Assembly (NCBI GenBank): GCA_021162935.1
Contig: JAGGXR010000010.1
Location: 18,190 to 82,189 of the forward strand
Direction: 5' to 3'
Length of the DNA: 64,000 bases
Source: Deltaproteobacteria bacterium
GTDB lineage: Bacteria; Myxococcota_A; Polyangia; HGW-17; SLPX01
Shown: positions 51,457-62,441 of the stretch, piece by piece
How the letters are laid out: the number at the start of each line of letters is the position of its first letter
Position numbering within the stretch: position 1 is the stretch's first letter
Position numbers and translations under genes: made by a program
The notes under the pieces: generated by a model
Seen by the model: the letters and a program-made list of their open reading frames with translations, nothing else
Told to the model about the DNA's origin: nothing
Databases searched by the model: none

Positions 51457-52539
51457 TTAGAACATGTAGGCGGGACCGAAGAAGATGAAAAGGTTGTCGT
51501 GGACGATACCCTGGGAGTATTCGAAATAGACGGTCAGGCCAACGGGAATACGTCGGCTGAAGAAGGCGGCGCCCATAGCTCGAATGCTGAACTTGCTGTA
51601 CGTGACGTCGTAGTCGGCCATGATGCGCAGTTGGAGGCCGTAGTGGAAGTCCATGAAGAGGCTTCCACCGACCTGCACCCGTTCATAGTACGTCCAGTGA
51701 TGCACCTTGAGAGGCGGAATGGTTTTCGTGTCGTTGATGGGCTGCGGTATGTAAACGCTGCCACCTGGGCTGGAAACGTCCACCCGAACCGCTTCGAGCA
51801 GATACCCGGCGTGAGCGGTCACGTACCAATGTTGGATGGGGATGTGGAATCTGACGCCCATTCGTACGTAGGGCTCGATGATGTGATTGTTGACGAGGAA
51901 TCGGTCGAAGTGTGCCGTGGCGCTCACCCCTCCTTTGGTGACGGTGTCTTCGTAGTTTCTCAGATCGGACGTGACGTAGTGGTAGGCGATTCCCAAAGTC
52001 CGTTCAAAGCTGATCCATCGCCAGATGGGTGAGGCATAGACAGCGGACAGGACGTTGCCGGTCACCAACGAACTGTTTACGTCCGGGACCAGAAACGTCA
52101 CGTTTGTGATGGACAACCTCTTGTAGAAGAACACAGCGGTCAGGCCGGCTCCCCAAGCCGTATCGGTCATCGATTTTTTTCGATGGGTCGTTTCGTTGGG
52201 CCCCGTGGGAATGTCGTATTCGAAGCGTATCGTATTGCGGAGCACTCCTGCCAGGGCGGCGAGTACAAGATGCCACGATCGTGGGTGGCGGCCCTGTTGC
52301 TTGAGCGCCGGTTGCCCGCTCTGTTCGGTCGTGGAGATGGCTGGTTTTCGACGCCCCGCACGGGGCGTTCTTTTGGCACGAGGTGGCAACCGAGGGCCAC
52401 GCGGTCTGCGAGGGGCCGGCTTCATTGATGTTGCTGGCGCGTTGTCGACATTCAAAGCCAGTGCCACACCGGTCCAATTGAGAAGGATGGCTGCGAGCAG
52501 CAGCATTGAAATGAGTGAAATGCGATGCATCAGGCTCAA
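51457..52539 (-). CDS. Exported outer-membrane beta-barrel-like protein
   Basis: A 360-residue protein with signal (ISMLLLAAILLNWTGVALA), a ~70-residue Pro/Arg/Lys-rich linker, then aromatic-rich strands alternating with loops (WGAGLTAVFFYKRLSITNVT, LGIAYHYVTSDLRNYED, RMGVRFHIPIQHWYVTAHAG) and a terminal LFIFFGPAYMF with C-terminal Phe, as expected of an outer-membrane barrel. No family recognised. It starts 33 bases after the lipoprotein gene 52573..53241 on the same strand, so they are likely one operon. ATG 52530 is an alternative start. Confidence 0.75.
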   Translation of the reverse strand: MSLMHRISLISMLLLAAILLNWTGVALALNVDNAPATSMKPAPRRPRGPRLPPRAKRTPRAGRRKPAISTTEQSGQPALKQQGRHPRSWHLVLAALAGVLRNTIRFEYDIPTGPNETTHRKKSMTDTAWGAGLTAVFFYKRLSITNVTFLVPDVNSSLVTGNVLSAVYASPIWRWISFERTLGIAYHYVTSDLRNYEDTVTKGGVSATAHFDRFLVNNHIIEPYVRMGVRFHIPIQHWYVTAHAGYLLEAVRVDVSSPGGSVYIPQPINDTKTIPPLKVHHWTYYERVQVGGSLFMDFHYGLQLRIMADYDVTYSKFSIRAMGAAFFSRRIPVGLTVYFEYSQGIVHDNLFIFFGPAYMF

Positions 52540-52572
52540 TGGGGCGTCGAGCGACCAGTGTTTCCGGTCATC

Positions 52573-53241
52573 TTATTCCGACTTCCAGTCCGGGTCGTCA
52601 GGTCCGATGACAAGAAACTGGCCAGCCTGCGTGATGGTGACAGACTTTGCGATCCAAGGGGTCCCAGCGAGGTGGGACGGCATGCCGGTCGCGTTCGATA
52701 CTCCGACGACGACGGAGTAGGTGCCCGGGTCGAAGACTTCCGCCTCTGATTGGGCCAGGTTCATGATGGTGCCCTGGATATGGTCTTGGGCTTCTTCGCC
52801 CAGGAGAGCCGCCATGGGCATGGCCGTGGGACGAACCGAGTAGTCGCTGTAGTCTTCGTGGCGGTATACGGCGACGGTGGCTCGGTAGCCTGTCGTGATG
52901 GACCCATGAGTGAACGTGGCGTCCACCGTGATCGTTTCGTCGAGGAGTCCTGCATCCGCTGCAACGTCTGAGTCTTGGATGCCCGCGTCCGAGTTCTGCG
53001 TTGCGGCATCAATGTGTTGTGTTGCAGCATCTGTGTTGCCGCCGGCGTCGTCATCTCCGCAGGCGACGTTGCCGGCAGACAGCGCGAGTCCCAGCATTGC
53101 AGTGGACAGACAGGCACGCAGGAACGACAGGCTTGGGACGTCTTTTACCCATACTCCGTGCCGTTTCCCCCAGGAGTTTGTTGTGGGCCTCGTCATCGGT
53201 GGGCGTCGATGCGTGGTCGGTGATTTCGTGCTGCTCTTCAT
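52573..53241 (-). CDS. Lipoprotein with Asp/Ala/Thr repeat linker
   Basis: About 222 residues. The signal (LSFLRACLSTAMLGLALSAG ... NVAC) ends in a lipobox-like site, then GDDDAGGNTDAATQHIDAAT and QNSDAGIQDSDVAADAG, an imperfect tandem repeat typical of flexible surface linkers. The C-terminal part is a beta-rich domain (TVDATFTHGSITTGYRATVA, VFDPGTYSVVVGVSNATGM) with an Fn3-like feel. The start ATG 53241 has a weak ribosome site; ATG 53196 is an alternative. No function known. Confidence 0.75.
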   Translation of the reverse strand: MKSSTKSPTTHRRPPMTRPTTNSWGKRHGVWVKDVPSLSFLRACLSTAMLGLALSAGNVACGDDDAGGNTDAATQHIDAATQNSDAGIQDSDVAADAGLLDETITVDATFTHGSITTGYRATVAVYRHEDYSDYSVRPTAMPMAALLGEEAQDHIQGTIMNLAQSEAEVFDPGTYSVVVGVSNATGMPSHLAGTPWIAKSVTITQAGQFLVIGPDDPDWKSE

Positions 53242-53724
53242 GACGGGTTTTCTTTCAGTGACGACGGTTTTGTGTTGTTCGGTGGCACCGTTCCTCGTTG
53301 GGCTCGGCTGTTCGTCGTGTCGCGGACGAACGTGCCTGTCGTGTCGATTCTGTCCAGAGGAGGAACGCGGATATTTGCTATCATAATTGTCTATCAGTTT
53401 CCAGGTGAATGGTGCGGGCTGGCTCGACCGTTCATTCGTTCCTTGTCGATGCGGCCCATTGCGCTCGAACAGGGTGCCATTGTGCTCGATCAGTATGATC
53501 CGAACCCCATCAAGGTGAATATGCCGATCAAACTGTTGATTTGTTCTTACTATATGGAATAAACTGGGAAAGAGAAGGTGGCCTTTTGTTGACTTGAGCC
53601 CGCCTCGTATCGCAGATGTGTCTTGGTTTGAGACGCAGTGGGCGTCATCGCTTCTTCCTGTAGCCATCATCCTGACGGCCCCCCAAACGGGGCTGGTGGT
53701 CTTTTGTAAAGGAGTCGGTTGACC
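53242..53724. promoter_or_regulatory. 483-base divergent intergenic region
   Basis: AT-richer DNA separates two divergent surface-protein genes. No gene is convincing. GCCCC/GGGGC with a CCAAAC loop (about 53679-53694) forms a small hairpin just before AAAGGAG of the protease gene. Promoters for both directions must lie here; none is clear enough to mark. Confidence 0.4.
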
Positions 53725-55767
53725 ATGTTTTTCTTTCATTCGTTTTCCATGCTTCGTTCCTTGCTACGTTCCAGCCATTCTGCGTCACAGCGTGGATGGC
53801 TCCTACTGGCCGCTGCCGCGATTTCGATCGGATTGGTCGGCTGTCAGCAGAATCACTTCAATGTCCAAGATCATCGGGTGACGTTCGAGACCCAGGGACG
53901 GGCCATCATCAATGGCACGGACGATACTTCTCAGGCTCACATGGCAGTGGTGGCGCTCTTCGACACGAGGCGTCGTGAGTTGTGTTCAGGAACGTTGATT
54001 GCCCCTCGGGTCGTGTTGACCGCAGGGCACTGTGTCTATGGCGGCAATCCCACGGACATCCAGGTGTTTTTCGGAACGGACATGAATTCGGGTCCATCTG
54101 AGGATTGGAGAAACGTGTCAGAGGGCATGGTGCATCCAGCCTATAACCCGGGTGGCGGCACGACGCCTCCCACCCACGATGTGGCGTTGTTGCGTCTGGC
54201 GAGTTCGGCACCCGCCGGAGTGACGCCCATCCCGGTGGCGCCCCTCAATCAGCGCATCACGGCCGCCGACGTGTACCCGAATCCCATCGACATTACGTAC
54301 GTGGGATTCGGGCTGGATGAAAATCATCAGACCGGTGTGAAGCTGACCATCACCCTTCCTCTGGCCATGGCCTGTTTCGGTCCCGAGGACTGCTATTTTG
54401 CCGTCCAGAACTCCGGCGCATTGGCCACACCGAAGACCTTGGGCGTGGATATCACGAGTGGAGGGCCATGCAGCGGCGACAGTGGCGGGCCCGGGATCAT
54501 CCACCGAGGGAGCACCGAGTACGTCGTCTCGGTGAATTCGGCGGGTGACCAGGATTGCCAGTACTCCGGGGTGGCCACGGATGTGGACGGCCACTATGCG
54601 TTCATCCAGAATTTCCTGGGCAACGGGCCCATGGAAGTCTGTGAAGGAAACCAGGACGAGGACGGCGACGGCAAGGTGGACTGCGCAGACCCGGACTGTG
54701 CCAATGACACGTCCTGCGCGTCGCCTGCTTGGACATCGGCTGACTTCATTTGTTATGAGCCGCAGAAACCCTGCCCGGACGGGTCCAAGTGCATGCCACT
54801 GTTTATCCCAAATTGGCCGGCAGGAGCTGGATTCTGCAGTCCCACCTGCAGTCAGCCGAATGCTCCCAACGGAGAGTGCCTCGAGGGGGTGAACGGGCTC
54901 GGGATATGTGCCCTGTCCCAGGGAAACGAATATTACTGCGCCCTCTATTGCGGGACCGTCCTGAGCGAGGGGTGTCCCAGTGGATTCACGTGTCGTGATT
55001 ACGACACGGGCGCGACCAATCCAGAGCAGGGGATGTGCGTGCCGGACCATGCCGTTATCGAAATTTACTGCACGAATGGTCAAGATGACGACGGGGACGG
55101 CCAGACCGATTGTGACGACCCCGACTGTGATGGCGTGCCCGCCTGTCGGGTGCCGCAGGAAGCCTGCGACAACGGCGTGGATGACGACAAGGATGGCAGG
55201 ATCGACTGTGCGGATCCGGACTGCGCCCAGGCGCCGCATTGTCATCCCGGTCAGGAAACCTGCACCAATGGAATCGATGACGACGGGGACGGTCAGACGG
55301 ACTGTGATGACTCGGACTGCACACAGGATGCTGCCTGTCTGCCTGGTAACGAGAACTGCACGAACGGCGTGGACGACGACAACGACGGCACGATAGACTG
55401 TGCGGATCGGGACTGTGCCCAGGCGCCGAATTGTACGGGCGGCAACGAGAACTGCACGAATGGCGTGGACGACGACAACGATGGGAAGATCGACTGTGCG
55501 GATCCGGACTGCGCCCAGGCACAGAACTGCAAAGGGATCGTGGAAAACTGCAACAACGGGTTGGATGACGACGGGGACGGATACATCGACTGTGCGGACT
55601 CGGATTGCACAGTTGAATGCGAGAATGCTTCGGGCGGGGACTCGAAGGGCTGTTCGTGCCGTGCCGTTTCTTCGTCCGATGGATCGGATCGTTGGCCATG
55701 GCTTCCCGTCTTGTTGCTGCTCGGTTTGTTGGGGGTCGTGTTCCTGCGCCGCAGCCCGAAGGACTGA
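53725..55767 (+). CDS. Trypsin-like serine protease with calcium-binding repeats and MYXO-CTERM-like anchor
   Basis: About 680 residues. ATG 53725 follows AAAGGAG. The signal (WLLLAAAAISIGLVG, Cys) is a lipobox (LVGC). Protease S1 domain: mature INGTDDTSQ-like start, TAGHC (His), HDVALLRLAS (Asp), GGPCSGDSGGPGI (Ser). A Cys-rich region follows (PDGSKCMPLF, GNEYYCALYC). Then about seven copies of CxNGxDDDxDGxxDCxDxDC, each with a thrombospondin type-3-like calcium motif. The C terminus has GGDSKGCSCR, a hydrophobic helix and RRSPKD. It may be anchored at both ends. Functions may include surface proteolysis or predation-linked adhesion; this is inference. Confidence 0.9.
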   Translation: MFFFHSFSMLRSLLRSSHSASQRGWLLLAAAAISIGLVGCQQNHFNVQDHRVTFETQGRAIINGTDDTSQAHMAVVALFDTRRRELCSGTLIAPRVVLTAGHCVYGGNPTDIQVFFGTDMNSGPSEDWRNVSEGMVHPAYNPGGGTTPPTHDVALLRLASSAPAGVTPIPVAPLNQRITAADVYPNPIDITYVGFGLDENHQTGVKLTITLPLAMACFGPEDCYFAVQNSGALATPKTLGVDITSGGPCSGDSGGPGIIHRGSTEYVVSVNSAGDQDCQYSGVATDVDGHYAFIQNFLGNGPMEVCEGNQDEDGDGKVDCADPDCANDTSCASPAWTSADFICYEPQKPCPDGSKCMPLFIPNWPAGAGFCSPTCSQPNAPNGECLEGVNGLGICALSQGNEYYCALYCGTVLSEGCPSGFTCRDYDTGATNPEQGMCVPDHAVIEIYCTNGQDDDGDGQTDCDDPDCDGVPACRVPQEACDNGVDDDKDGRIDCADPDCAQAPHCHPGQETCTNGIDDDGDGQTDCDDSDCTQDAACLPGNENCTNGVDDDNDGTIDCADRDCAQAPNCTGGNENCTNGVDDDNDGKIDCADPDCAQAQNCKGIVENCNNGLDDDGDGYIDCADSDCTVECENASGGDSKGCSCRAVSSSDGSDRWPWLPVLLLLGLLGVVFLRRSPKD

Positions 55768-55884
55768 TGCTGCCCGGTGTTGCGTGCTCATTTGCGAATG
55801 GTGCGAGTCCGCATCGATTCTTGAGCGCTGACGGATGCCCCCCTTGTTTGCGTCCCATTCGAGTTGTCCCGATTTTTGCCATGG

Positions 55885-55913
55885 TTGACAGGGTATAGTT
55901 CCCACCGTATCCT
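55885..55913 (+). promoter_or_regulatory. Sigma-70-type promoter for the kinase-LysM operon
   Basis: TTGACA (55885-55890), 17-base spacer, TATCCT (55908-55913). The kinase start lies 59 bases beyond the -10. The -35 is perfect and the -10 is moderate. Confidence 0.55.
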
Positions 55914-55971
55914 AAAAAAAAGTTAGTCTGCTGAACGACGACCATTTGCTGGAGCCAGGTTTCGTCGACTG

Positions 55972-57458
<1,487 letters not shown>

Positions 57459-57462
<4 letters not shown>

Positions 57463-58418
57463 GACGGACAGGCGACATAGGGCGCAGCCTGGGGCGGTCC
57501 ATTTTCGTCAGGCGATCCATACAGGCGGCTGTAGCCCTGTTGGCCGTGGTGATGGTGGCGGCGCCGGCTTCCGTGTGGGCTGCTGCGGTGCGACATCGCA
57601 ACAGCAAGGGGCAGACCCTATCCGGAATTGCCGCCTATTATTATGGAAATGCCCGGTTCGGGCTGTTCATCGCAGCGGCATCAGGATTGGCGCCTTTCGG
57701 GCACGACAGCCTGGAGACGGGCAAGGTCCTGTCGATTCCTACTGCCTGGACCTATCGAATTCGTCGAGGCGATCTGTGGGGATCCTTGGGCGCAGCATAC
57801 CTGGGTGGTGCGAGAAGAGGCTTGGTGGTGGCACGGCACAACGGAAAGGATCCCAAGCGGGTTCCGCCGGTCGGGCACCTAATCGTCATGCCCGGTATCG
57901 TCCATGTGAGGGTTCGTCGTGGATCGTCGGTCGTGGACGTGGCTCGGACCTTTCGCTCCATTTTGAGCCGGAAGCAACTGATTGCATTGATGCTGGACAT
58001 CAAGCATTTCAACGGACTCCGAAGTCGCCGTTTCCCCAAATCGGGGCTCATCGACGTTCCTTTGTTCTTTGTTCGCGTCCGTCCTCGATTGATGGCGACG
58101 GAGTTGGTTCCACCCGATCCTGCAGCAGCGTTGCGGGTGCGCCGCGTCAATCGTCAGGTGCGGAGGTTCCTGCATTCGGGTGAATTCGCCAAGGCCGCAT
58201 CCGCCGCATTGCGCGGTCTCGCGGATGCAGAACTCGCTCCGGGGCAGGGATCGACGCTCTACGTCTTTGTGACGACCGCCTTCGTGGCGTTGGAACAGTG
58301 GCATCTGGCCAAGGCTGCGGCGCGACAGGCGCTGCGGCTCAATCCCAGTTTGTCCCTGGACCCGAAACGCATGTCCCCAAAAATCCTTCGGGTGTTCCAT
58401 TCGGTTCGGGGAAAGTAG
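57459..58418 (+). CDS. LysM-like exported protein
   Basis: A 319-residue protein with signal IQAAVALLAVVMVAAPASVWA. Residues ~50-95 look LysM-like (GQTLSGIAAYYYGNARFGLF, then GKVLSIPT), with two more repeats (RIRRGDLWGSLGAAYLGGAR...GHLIVMPG and RVRRGSSVVDVARTFRSILS). The C-terminal half has TPR-like helices (FLHSGEFAKAASAALRGLAD, FVALEQWHLAKAAARQALRL). It probably binds peptidoglycan. Coupled to the upstream kinase by an ATGA overlap, suggesting that kinase signalling acts on the cell wall. The DNA to the next gene is 71 bases of convergent spacer. Confidence 0.8.
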
Positions 58419-58489
58419 CATTCCAGGGTAAGGAACACAACCGAGGAGCGACAACGAAACCTTCGGTGGTGAGGTGCGCGACCGCGCGA

Positions 58490-60508
58490 CTACTGGCAGT
58501 CGAGGTGAAGGGTCCAGGACTGGAGGTTGCCCTGGTCTATGGCGGCATGGTCGGACACGTTCAGGGTCCAGGTGCCGTTGACATCGTCCTGCGCCAGCCC
58601 GGTCACCGCCTCGTGCTCGAACACGAGGTCGTCTGCGAATCCGCCGTGACGATTCTGCAGGACAGCGGTGTGACCGGATGGGTCGGTCAGACTGACGACC
58701 AGGTCGCCTCGATAGGTGTGGGTGATGTTCAGGTCCACCGCGACGTTCCATGTGCAGGAATCCGCGAGGGCAGTGACGCTCACGTGGCTGTCCACGCCAT
58801 TCGCATCGTTGTCCGGGATGGTGAGAGGCGTGTCCTGGGACGAGATTTCGCTGTGGAAGACACCGGTCTGCCAGGCGCAGTGATGATCGTTGCAGGTCCA
58901 CCGTCCAACGGTCATGATGTGGTCGAGCAGGCCGCAGTCGCCGCCCACGGTGGCCTGTTCGCACCAGTAAGTGTCATGGCAGGTTCCGTGACCGTCCACG
59001 ACGTTTTTGCACATCAGTCCGTCCTGGCACTGGTGGGCGTCGTCGCAGGGATCGCCTTCGGCGCCGGCGACCGGCGGCTGGCAGGTGTTTGGATCCACGC
59101 AGACATAGCAGGCTTCCTGGTACGCCAGGATCGTGCCCTCGGGACACATTGGGATGGCCCTTCTGCAAGCCAGTTGACTGCCGTCGTCGCATCGAGTGTC
59201 CCTGGCGCAATGTCCGTAGCAGGGAGCGAAGGCATTGATGCAGTAATGAGGGATGCAGCTTTGGTTCGTGGGACAGTCTGCGGTCGTGTTGCAGGAGTCT
59301 TCTGGAAGCTGTTCGTAATAGGTGACCGCGATAGCCTTGAATCCCCAGTCATTCACGCTGTAGTCGCTGTGGAGCGTGATGTTGAGGGTGTCACCGTCGA
59401 AGGTCTGTGAGGTGAAGTTTCTGTGCGATCCTTCAATGTACTGGGGCGCCTGGCCGTTCGCCGCGACGGCGATCCAGTCGTAGCCCGGTTCCAAGTCGAT
59501 GCGGCTGAAGTCCACCTTGATCTTGGTGGCGCCTGTTCTGGTGATGGTCCATGTGTGCTCGAAGCTGTTCGCATAGGGGTGTTCGCTTTCGACGCCCTGG
59601 AGCAGCACCGAGGTCCAGGACCAGGGGCCCGGGTTGGTGCATTCCCAGACGCACTTCTCGTGATTGCAGCTTGCCCGTCCCGTGCAGTCCACGTGGTTCC
59701 AGACGTTGCCGTCGGCCGTGCAGTCCGCGTCCTCCTTGCAGGCTCCAGTGGCGAGGCAGGTGCCCGTGCCGCCGATGCGATTGGTGGGTACGCCCTGGCA
59801 ATAGAGATTGTCGAAGCAGGAATATCCGATCGAGGGGCCGCAGTGCTCACCAGCGATGGCGATCCGCACGGTGTGATGGCAATTGTCCCAAACGATGAGG
59901 CCGGTTCCATCCACGTACCAGCCTTCGCTGCGGCTCGTGATCCCCCTGCATTCCGGGGTGCCGGCATCTGCGCAACTCGCGTACTTGATCAGCTCGCCCG
60001 TGTCCCCCCAGTACCAGCCCTCGCTGCGTGAGCCGATGGCGCCGCAGTACGGTCGGTGGTCGGTCGGGTGGTCGTTTTGGACCACGTAGCTGTATGAATC
60101 GATGGAAAGACCCCATTCGGTGACCGAGTAGTCGCTGGCAAAGTGGATCTTCACGTAATCGCCGTCTACGTCGAAGGTCTCGCCCGTGTGGGCGCCGGAT
60201 AGGCGGCTGAGCACGGCGCCGTCTCGATCGAGGAAGGTGACGAAGTCATAGCCTTCTTCGGTTTCGAAGCGAGCGAAGCGCAGGGTCAAGTGCGTGGTGC
60301 CGTGGGGCGCCGCGATTTCCCATTCCTTGGTCTGGTTGTTGGCGTACGGGTGGTCCGTCTCAATGAATACCTGCTGGGTGAGGTGTTGCTCGTACACCTG
60401 TGTGCGGATGGCCGCACCCGAACTGGGATCCTGTGAAGTGCAGGCCGCCATTGTGAACAAAAGGGCGGCCGTGGCCCCGAAGGATAAAATGGTACGCGTC
60501 GTTTTCAT
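58490..60508 (-). CDS. Lipoprotein with two CUB domains, SRSEGWY repeats and a proprotein-convertase P domain
   Basis: About 672 residues. Signal TILSFGATAALLFTMAAC gives a lipobox. AAGGAG lies 8 bases before ATG 60508; ATG 60511 is adjacent. Two CUB domains (HPYANNQTKEWEIAAP...FASDYSVTEWG and HPYANSFEHTWTITRT...HSDYSVNDWG). Between them a repeated motif CGAIGSRSEGWYWGDTGELI and then GITSRSEGWYVDGTGLIVWD, plus Cys-rich modules. The C terminus is a P-domain: SVTALADSCTWNVAVDLNIT followed by HTYRGDLVVSLTDPSGHTAV and VNGTWTLNVSDHAAIDQGNL. It is probably a surface protein for protein-protein contacts or protease targeting. Confidence 0.87.
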   Translation of the reverse strand: MKTTRTILSFGATAALLFTMAACTSQDPSSGAAIRTQVYEQHLTQQVFIETDHPYANNQTKEWEIAAPHGTTHLTLRFARFETEEGYDFVTFLDRDGAVLSRLSGAHTGETFDVDGDYVKIHFASDYSVTEWGLSIDSYSYVVQNDHPTDHRPYCGAIGSRSEGWYWGDTGELIKYASCADAGTPECRGITSRSEGWYVDGTGLIVWDNCHHTVRIAIAGEHCGPSIGYSCFDNLYCQGVPTNRIGGTGTCLATGACKEDADCTADGNVWNHVDCTGRASCNHEKCVWECTNPGPWSWTSVLLQGVESEHPYANSFEHTWTITRTGATKIKVDFSRIDLEPGYDWIAVAANGQAPQYIEGSHRNFTSQTFDGDTLNITLHSDYSVNDWGFKAIAVTYYEQLPEDSCNTTADCPTNQSCIPHYCINAFAPCYGHCARDTRCDDGSQLACRRAIPMCPEGTILAYQEACYVCVDPNTCQPPVAGAEGDPCDDAHQCQDGLMCKNVVDGHGTCHDTYWCEQATVGGDCGLLDHIMTVGRWTCNDHHCAWQTGVFHSEISSQDTPLTIPDNDANGVDSHVSVTALADSCTWNVAVDLNITHTYRGDLVVSLTDPSGHTAVLQNRHGGFADDLVFEHEAVTGLAQDDVNGTWTLNVSDHAAIDQGNLQSWTLHLDCQ

Positions 60509-60738
60509 CATGATTGCTCCTTGTAAATCATGCAAAGTTCGTTCTGCCCTTACGGGGTGGGGGCAGCTATTCTTCCATGTTTTTTTGATGCCATCCGGTT
60601 TTTTGATGATGGATCAATGACGAAAAACCCCGTTTTTATGAATCCTTATGGTTTTTCCGGTCGTTCAGCCTTATTTGAGGGGCGATTTTTGGTCGCCGGT
60701 TTTTCAGCGGCGGTTTGATAGTCCCTCATTGGTGGGAG

Positions 60739-60767
60739 GATATAAGGACATGTAGGTGCGAAGTCAA
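60739..60767 (-). promoter_or_regulatory. Sigma-70-type promoter for the CUB lipoprotein
   Basis: On the minus strand TTGACT, 17-base spacer, TATATC. It gives a leader of about 225 bases that contains GAAAAACC/GGTTTTTC inverted repeats. The 313-base region to the next gene has no other feature recognised. Confidence 0.5.
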
Positions 60768-60820
60768 GGAAAAAATGTGACAACCGATACATTCCATGAA
60801 TGTCATCTGTTTTTGTGGCC

Positions 60821-62347
60821 TTATGAGACGTTCTTGATCGATTTTGCCTGGATTTTGAAGAGAAATTTCTTTCTGGCTTTGGCGCAGGGATCACCGGTTT
60901 CCGCCGGCCACATGACGTCCATTGCCGCCGTGTTGGTGGAGCAGGACGTGATGTGGATCTCCAAGGGGAACTGGGAATCAGTGGGTTTCCCGTCTTCGAG
61001 TCGTGTGGCTGGAGAGTCTGTCGGCAGCATGGATGCTGCTTCGGATGCGAGGATGCGGATGGCCTGCATCTTTTCGGCAAGGGGTTTCGCCACCAGATCG
61101 AGATTCGGGACGGATCCGTCGGATGGACGGGATGCCGAGGATGCGCGAATCAAGGAAAAACTCAGGGTCGATGGTTGGACCAGGACGTCTTCTTCTGCTG
61201 CCACTTGAACCAGGGCCCGGGCGATCCGACGGGCCAGGCGCCCCGTGTCGATGACCCCGAGATGGTGTTCGACCTGGTCGGCGTTTATGACCTCCACGGA
61301 GAGAATGTCCATTTTTCGAGGCGAATGACGGCGGGAGAGCCAGATGTGCAGGCCTTCGAGTGAGAGGAATCCTGTCAGGGGCTGTCGGTCGGGTGGCAGC
61401 CATTGGTGCCGGTTCCAGCCCTCATCGGGCCTCTCGATGACGAGCTTCAGGTGCTCGATGACGAGGGCGATGTCTCGTTCCGCCTGTTCGGACCAGAACG
61501 GACGGTCATTGAGCAGAATACAGAACAGTCCGTTGCTGATGGGAAGGATTCGGGCATGGCGCCATGCTTCGGGCAGGTTCTGGCGGCTTGCAGGTGTCGG
61601 TTGCCATCGTTCCGTCTGGATGTCGGACCAGTCCATGGATTCCAGGATGGTGCGCATCCGCGCCATCTGCCGACGTGGTAGGTCGGTCGTGGCCTCGACC
61701 AGGGTGCGGCCGTCGCGCCGTTCGATCACCACGGCAGCGGCAACGGCTGCGGCTCGATGGATTGTCCGCAAGGTCTGGCGGAATTGCGCCGTTCGGCCGG
61801 CTGTGACGAGGAGGGCTGACGATTCCGCATAGACAGGGCGCCTTGCTTCTTCTTCGAGTCGTCGATACCTGGCGTTGCGACTCTCGATGACTCGTTCCAG
61901 GATACGGTCCGCCTCTTCGGTGCACATGAGGGTGGCAGTTGGGATGACCAGGGCCGGTGCTGCGTCGGTTTCCTCGTTGGTTCCCAAAATCGATTGAACG
62001 TCGCTGACCGGCAGGTCCCCGGCGAGCCCCTCGTCCAAACCTTCGACGAGGAGAACGTCGGGAGGTAGGACCGGGGTCGCCCAGCCATGGACGATCGAAG
62101 ATGGCTCGAACAGGGAATGATAGATTTCCGATTGGTGTTTCTTGTTGCAGATAATAAGGTCGGGGCGAAAGCCTGCCTGCGATGTCTGGTTCAGGTCGAT
62201 TCCAGTCGTGTCCAAGACAGCCCAGCCTCGGCGGTGGAGCGCCTCGCTCCAAAGGCCGGTTTGGCGTTGAGAGTCCAGTGCTAGGAGGGCAGCATTGGGC
62301 ACCGCAAGGGGCAACGGGGAAGCTGATTTTTCGTGTTTGCTGAACAT
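60821..62347 (-). CDS. Probable degenerate signalling protein (receiver-like and GGDEF-like)
   Basis: A 508-residue protein without membrane segments. The N terminus (NAALLALDSQRQTGLWSEAL ... DLIICNKKHQ ... VLLVEGLDEG) resembles a response-regulator receiver fold but lacks clear acidic-pocket residues. The middle (LLVTAGRTAQFRQTLRTIHR) is GAF-like, and the end (MDILSVEVINADQVEHHLGV with RLARRIARALVQVAAEEDVL) resembles a degenerate GGDEF/diguanylate-cyclase fold without GGDEF or RxxD. Function unknown. It is divergent from the response regulator at 62442, with 94 bases between, so a shared control region is likely. Confidence 0.6.
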   Translation of the reverse strand: MFSKHEKSASPLPLAVPNAALLALDSQRQTGLWSEALHRRGWAVLDTTGIDLNQTSQAGFRPDLIICNKKHQSEIYHSLFEPSSIVHGWATPVLPPDVLLVEGLDEGLAGDLPVSDVQSILGTNEETDAAPALVIPTATLMCTEEADRILERVIESRNARYRRLEEEARRPVYAESSALLVTAGRTAQFRQTLRTIHRAAAVAAAVVIERRDGRTLVEATTDLPRRQMARMRTILESMDWSDIQTERWQPTPASRQNLPEAWRHARILPISNGLFCILLNDRPFWSEQAERDIALVIEHLKLVIERPDEGWNRHQWLPPDRQPLTGFLSLEGLHIWLSRRHSPRKMDILSVEVINADQVEHHLGVIDTGRLARRIARALVQVAAEEDVLVQPSTLSFSLIRASSASRPSDGSVPNLDLVAKPLAEKMQAIRILASEAASMLPTDSPATRLEDGKPTDSQFPLEIHITSCSTNTAAMDVMWPAETGDPCAKARKKFLFKIQAKSIKNVS

Positions 62348-62441
62348 GGTCTCTAAGGTCGCGTTTCTTGACAGTTTTTAGCTCTGCATGATAGGTCTAA
62401 AAGGCGTTTGTGCAATACAAACCCCTTTTTCGGAGGAATTC

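Noticed and set aside
53272..53562. 96-codon plus-strand frame between the divergent surface genes
   Set aside because: No ribosome site or domain; probably part of the regulatory gap.
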